Assembly (NCBI RefSeq): GCF_014493765.1
Contig: NZ_JACTVJ010000028.1
Location: 62,001 to 126,000 of the forward strand
Source of the DNA: Streptomyces polyasparticus
Lineage (GTDB): Bacteria > Actinomycetota > Actinomycetes > Streptomycetales > Streptomycetaceae
Reading direction: 5' to 3'
Length of the DNA stretch: 64,000 nt
Position 1 is the stretch's first letter. Each line of letters begins with the position of its first letter. The notes below the pieces were generated by a model that searched no databases, was not told the DNA's origin, and saw only the letters and a program-made list of their open reading frames with translations. This document shows, piece after piece, positions 60,884 to 64,000 of the stretch. Made by a program: the position numbers and the translations under genes.

Positions 60884-61591
60884 TCACCCCACGATGTGCC
60901 GCAAATACGCCTGCGGATCCCCCAGATACCTCCGCCAGTGATCCACCAGCTCCAGCTCCTCCCAGGTCACCCGCCGCATCCCGTGCTCCCCCACCTCGAC
61001 GATGTCCGCCCCCGGCAACGCCGTGAGCAGCGGTGAGTGCGTGGCGCAGACGATCTGGCCGCCCGCGCGGGTCAACTGGTCGATATGGCCGAGCAGTTCG
61101 AGACACGAGGCGAACGACAGGGCCGCCTCGGGCTCGTCCATCACGTACAGGCCGGGCTTGAGGAACTTGCCGCGGAACGCCGCGAGAAAGCCCTCCCCGT
61201 GGCTGCGCTGATCCGGTGTGAAGCCCTCGCGGTCCAGCGCGTCGAGCGCGGTCTCGGCCCGCAGGAAGAACCCCTTGCGCGCCGACCAGCTGCGCACCAT
61301 GTGCCGCCCGCCGGCCGCCGCGTCGAACCGCAGCCGCTCACCGAGCGCCGACTTGGCGCGATGGCTCGCGTACTTCCAGTCGTGCGAGCCCCCGTACGAA
61401 TCGAGGCCGAAGGCCTCCGCGAAGGCCTCGGCAAGTGTGGACTTCCCCGAGCCGTTCTCCCCCACCAGGAACGTCACCGGCGCCGTGAAGCGCAGCCCCT
61501 CGCGCAGCAGCTGCCGCACACAGGGCACGCTCCACGGGTACTCCTCGGGGTCCTCCCCGTCCACATGGGCATACGCACGTTCGACGATCAC
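60884..61591 (-). CDS. AAA/ABC-type ATPase
   Basis: 235 residues from GTG 61591. Walker A VGENGSGKSTLAEA (about residue 43), Walker B YVMDEPEAALSF (about 148) and H-loop CATHSPLL. No ABC signature is clear. It is a single-domain protein like the small RecF/SMC-like ATPases common in Streptomyces; partner and role unknown. 29 bases behind it lies the terminator of the next gene. Confidence 0.85.
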   Translation of the reverse strand: MIVERAYAHVDGEDPEEYPWSVPCVRQLLREGLRFTAPVTFLVGENGSGKSTLAEAFAEAFGLDSYGGSHDWKYASHRAKSALGERLRFDAAAGGRHMVRSWSARKGFFLRAETALDALDREGFTPDQRSHGEGFLAAFRGKFLKPGLYVMDEPEAALSFASCLELLGHIDQLTRAGGQIVCATHSPLLTALPGADIVEVGEHGMRRVTWEELELVDHWRRYLGDPQAYLRHIVG

Positions 61592-61620
61592 TCTTCGAGA
61601 GTGCCACGGGGGTACGACAA

Positions 61621-61649
61621 CGGCCCGCGGCGCAGAGAGCCGCGGGCCG
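61621..61649 (-). terminator. Terminator of the secreted-protein gene
   Basis: CGGCCCGCGGC (61621-61631) and GCCGCGGGCCG (61639-61649): 11-bp perfect stem, 7-base loop, 21 bases after the stop. Confidence 0.8.
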
Positions 61650-61670
61650 GACAACGCCGCCTGGAGAGCC

Positions 61671-62138
61671 TCAGAAGAAGTACGAATCCCCGGTGTCCAG
61701 GGTCAGCACCTTGTGCCGGTTGTTGTTCACATTGCGGTCCGAGACCCCGCCGTTCCACAGGGTGTCGATCTGCACCGTGGCCTCGGACGGCGCCCCCTTG
61801 AGCCTGATGTCGAGCGCGATCTCCTCGCTCCAGCTCCCGGCCTTGATCTCACCCGTCGAGCAGAGCACCACACGCTGCCCCGCCCGCAGACACCGCTCCG
61901 GCAGCCGCTGGTCGTTCGCCAGAGGCACCGAGTAGCGCAGCCGGACCGTGGCCTCGGTGACACCGACCGGGCCGTGGTTCTGCGGGGTCAGCCAGATGCC
62001 GAGCCGCCCCTCCCACAGCGACGCATAGCCGTGGTACGCCACATCGGCCTCCGGCGCCGCCGCCTCGGCCGGCACCCCCACGGTCAGAGCGGCGGCGGCC
62101 ACCGACGCCGCGACCAGTCCCGCGCGCTTCACTCGCAT
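61671..62138 (-). CDS. Small secreted protein
   Basis: 155 residues from ATG 62138 (GGAG 7 bases upstream). Signal peptide RAGLVAASVAAAALTVGVPA with cleavage near AEAAAP. The mature part is beta-rich (YHGYASLWEGRLGIWLTPQN; ATVRLRYSVPLANDQRLPE) with two cysteines flanking RAGQRVVL. Unknown function. Confidence 0.78.
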   Translation of the reverse strand: MRVKRAGLVAASVAAAALTVGVPAEAAAPEADVAYHGYASLWEGRLGIWLTPQNHGPVGVTEATVRLRYSVPLANDQRLPERCLRAGQRVVLCSTGEIKAGSWSEEIALDIRLKGAPSEATVQIDTLWNGGVSDRNVNNNRHKVLTLDTGDSYFF

Positions 62139-62350
62139 GTCCAGCTCCCACACAGTTTCCGCATAGTCATCATCTGTCCGATACGCGCGCAACATACCCA
62201 GACTTCGCAATTGACCATGGGCTCGCGGCAGCCCGGCGCGTACGGATGACCGCATGCCGAGCGGTTGACCGAAGACCTCGGCGACCCGGTTAGCCTGGCC
62301 GAAAAGCCAGGCCGAAAAGCAGGCCACCGCACCCGCCCGAGGAGCAGCCC

Positions 62351-63118
62351 ATGACCGCCGCCGCAGCCCGCCGTACCGCAGTCGTCACCGGCGCGAGCAG
62401 CGGCATCGGCGCCGCGACCGCCCGCAAGCTGGCCGAGGCGGGCCACCACGTGGTGCTCACCGCCCGCCGCAAGGACCGCATCGAGACGCTCGCCGCCGAG
62501 CTCACCGAGGCCGGCCACTCCGCCGCCGCCTACGCCCTCGACGTCACCGACCGCACGGCCGTCGACACCTTCGCCGGCACCCTCGACCGGGTTGACGTCC
62601 TGGTCAACAACGCGGGCGGCGCGCTCGGCGCCGACCCCGTCGCCACCGGCAAGCCCGACGAGTGGCGCCGGATGTACGAGGTCAACGTGATCGGCGTCCT
62701 GAACGTCACCCAGGCCCTCCTCCCCGCCCTGCTCGAAAGCGGCGACGGCACGGTCGTCGTCCTCTCCTCGACCGCCGGCCACGCCACCTACGAGGGCGGC
62801 GCGGGCTATGTCGCCGCGAAGAACGGCGCCCGCGTCCTCGCCGAGACCCTCCGCCTCGAACTGGTCGGCAAGCCCGTCCGCGTGATCGAGATCGCCCCCG
62901 GCATGGTCAAGACCGAGGAGTTCGCCACGACCCGCTTCGGCGGCGACGAGGAGAAGGCCGCCAAGGTGTACGCGGGCGTCGCCGAGCCCCTCACCGCCGA
63001 CGACGTCGCCGACACGATCGCCTGGACGGTCACCCGCCCCAGCCACGTCAACATCGACCTCCTGATCGTCCGCCCCCGCGCCCAGGCCTCGAACACAAAG
63101 GTCCACCGCGAGTTGTAG
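62351..63118 (+). CDS. SDR-family NAD(P)-dependent oxidoreductase
   Basis: 255 residues. VVTGASSGIGAATARKLAEA (residues 12-31), NNAGGALG, VLSSTAGHATYEGGAGYVAA with the catalytic Ser and the YVAAK lysine, and the substrate-binding PGMVKTEEF. YdfG/serine-3-dehydrogenase-like. GAGGAGC precedes ATG 62351. Convergent with rtcB. Confidence 0.92.
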   Translation: MTAAAARRTAVVTGASSGIGAATARKLAEAGHHVVLTARRKDRIETLAAELTEAGHSAAAYALDVTDRTAVDTFAGTLDRVDVLVNNAGGALGADPVATGKPDEWRRMYEVNVIGVLNVTQALLPALLESGDGTVVVLSSTAGHATYEGGAGYVAAKNGARVLAETLRLELVGKPVRVIEIAPGMVKTEEFATTRFGGDEEKAAKVYAGVAEPLTADDVADTIAWTVTRPSHVNIDLLIVRPRAQASNTKVHREL

Positions 63119-63141
63119 GCCGCGGACCCAGAAACGCAAAG

Positions 63142-63175
63142 GGCCGGGGAGCCGCTCCCACACGACTCCCCGGCC
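63142..63175. terminator. Terminator between the SDR gene and rtcB
   Basis: GGCCGGGGAG (63142-63151) and CTCCCCGGCC (63166-63175): 10-bp stem, 14-base loop, usable by both convergent genes. Confidence 0.8.
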
Positions 63176-63204
63176 ATCACCGAGGCCCCCCGCCCCGACG
63201 CTTC

Positions 63205-64000
63205 TCAGCCCTTCACGCACACCACCTGCTTGAGCTTCGCCACCACCTGGACCAGGTCACGCTGCTGGTCGATGACCTTCTCGATCGGCTTGTACGCGCC
63301 GGGGATCTCGTCCACGACGCCGGAGTCCTTACGGCACTCCACGCCCCGCGTCTGCTCCTCCAGGTCGCGCGTCGAGAAGCGGCGCTTGGCAGCGGTACGG
63401 CTCATCTTGCGACCCGCCCCGTGCGAGGCGGAGTTGAAGGACTTCTCGTTGCCGAGGCCCTTCACGATGTACGAGCCGGTGCCCATCGAGCCCGGGATGA
63501 TCCCGTACTCGCCGGAGCCCGCACGGATCGCTCCCTTACGGGTGACGAGCAGGTCCATGCCCTCGTACCGCTCCTCCGCCACATAGTTGTGGTGGCAGGA
63601 GATCTCGCGCTCGAACGTCGGCCTGGCCTTCTTGAACTCCCTGCGGATCACGTCCTTGAAGAGCACCATCATGATCGCGCGGTTGTACTTGGCGTACTCC
63701 TGCGCCCAGTACAGGTCGTTCCGGTACGCCGCCATCTGCGGGGTGTCCGCGATGAAGACTGCGAGATCCCGGTCGATCAGGCCCTGATTGTGCGAGAGCT
63801 TCTGGGCCACTCCCATGTGGTGCTCGGCAAGTTCCTTGCCGATGTTGCGCGATCCGGAGTGCAGCATGAGCCACACCGAACCGGACATGTCGATACATAC
63901 CTCACAGAAGTGGTTGCCGGATCCGAGCGTTCCCATCTGCTTAGTGGCCCGTTCCTGACGGAACTTGACCGTTTCCGCGACCCCGTCGAACCGCCCCCAG
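63205..64000 (-). CDS. rtcB: RtcB-family RNA ligase (N-terminus outside window)
   Basis: RNA-splicing/repair ligase joining 3'-phosphate and 5'-hydroxyl ends with GTP and Mn. The frame is open to the window edge. Motifs: GTLGSGNHFCEV with the Cys/His metal ligands, LMLHSGSRNIGK, EISCHHNYVAEE, GIIPGSMGTGSYIV, and the guanylate-accepting histidine in NSASHGAGRKMSR. Ends KLKQVVCVKG. About 264 codons are visible; the complete protein is usually near 400 residues. Confidence 0.95.
   Translation of the reverse strand, partial: WGRFDGVAETVKFRQERATKQMGTLGSGNHFCEVCIDMSGSVWLMLHSGSRNIGKELAEHHMGVAQKLSHNQGLIDRDLAVFIADTPQMAAYRNDLYWAQEYAKYNRAIMMVLFKDVIRREFKKARPTFEREISCHHNYVAEERYEGMDLLVTRKGAIRAGSGEYGIIPGSMGTGSYIVKGLGNEKSFNSASHGAGRKMSRTAAKRRFSTRDLEEQTRGVECRKDSGVVDEIPGAYKPIEKVIDQQRDLVQVVAKLKQVVCVKG

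Noticed and set aside
60884-61591. Anti-phage defence system
   Set aside because: A lone ATPase without nuclease, protease or reverse-transcriptase partner is not enough.

Overview
The window looks like a stretch of Streptomyces chromosome core. Support: very high GC with G/C-rich third codon positions, many GTG/TTG starts, leaderless-looking genes with a TAnnnT box 7-8 bases upstream, an AfsR-type regulator, and a futalosine-type menaquinone pathway. From memory, the order mqnC ... mqnA-csp ... mqnE ... mqnP-mqnL ... resC-B-A ... phosphoglycerate-mutase-like gene-hemL resembles the S. coelicolor SCO4469-SCO4550 region; I could not check this. I saw no phage genes, IS elements, CRISPR array, rRNA or tRNA.

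1-8363: zinc-ribbon membrane protein (cut by the edge), glutaminase, menG, an amidohydrolase-like protein next to mqnC, a Ser/Thr kinase, an esterase and mqnA. 8364-13100: a cold-shock gene with a long leader, a DsbA-like thioredoxin, a secreted serine protease and an acyl-CoA ligase. 13100-20976: AraC regulator, secretory lipase, TAP-type peptidase, MaoC-like hydratase, TetR regulator, acetyltransferase, and a DUF5993/DsbB-like pair. 21051-34010: DctA-type transporter, mqnE, an Lrp regulator divergent from a 45-aa gene, the UbiX-type prenyltransferase, rhomboid protease, deoxynucleoside kinase, SDR/HTH pair, and the coupled operon UbiD-type decarboxylase / unknown protein / mqnP. 34077-46550: 2OG oxygenase plus yeast-type cytosine deaminase, ECF sigma plus membrane partner, the four-gene cytochrome c maturation operon resA-ccdA-resB-resC, a polysaccharide-deacetylase lipoprotein, a histidine phosphatase and hemL. 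46742-64000: L,D-transpeptidase, DUF5979 surface protein, BrkB and CorA membrane proteins, a TetR-controlled flavin monooxygenase with two reductases, a 1234-aa AfsR/SARP regulator, AAA ATPase, SDR and the start-truncated rtcB.

Functional threads. Seven menaquinone genes (mqnA, mqnC, mqnE, mqnP, the UbiD- and UbiX-like pair, menG) are scattered over 33 kb. They are joined by resABC/ccdA and hemL, so the window is rich in respiratory-chain biogenesis. Cell-envelope and redox proteins fill much of the rest.

The most unusual signal is not a gene. At about ten independent genes the last bases, including the stop codon, are repeated in short direct tandem copies (12-30 bp periods, up to five copies) running into the intergenic space. 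Clear cases are at 46543-46657 (23 bp x5), 28400-28487 (22 bp x4), 60747-60815 (25 bp x3), 15461-15548, 42251-42286 and 36110-36171. In addition, three convergent gene pairs share a single CTAG as overlapping stop codons. I know of no described element class that explains the stop-codon repeats.
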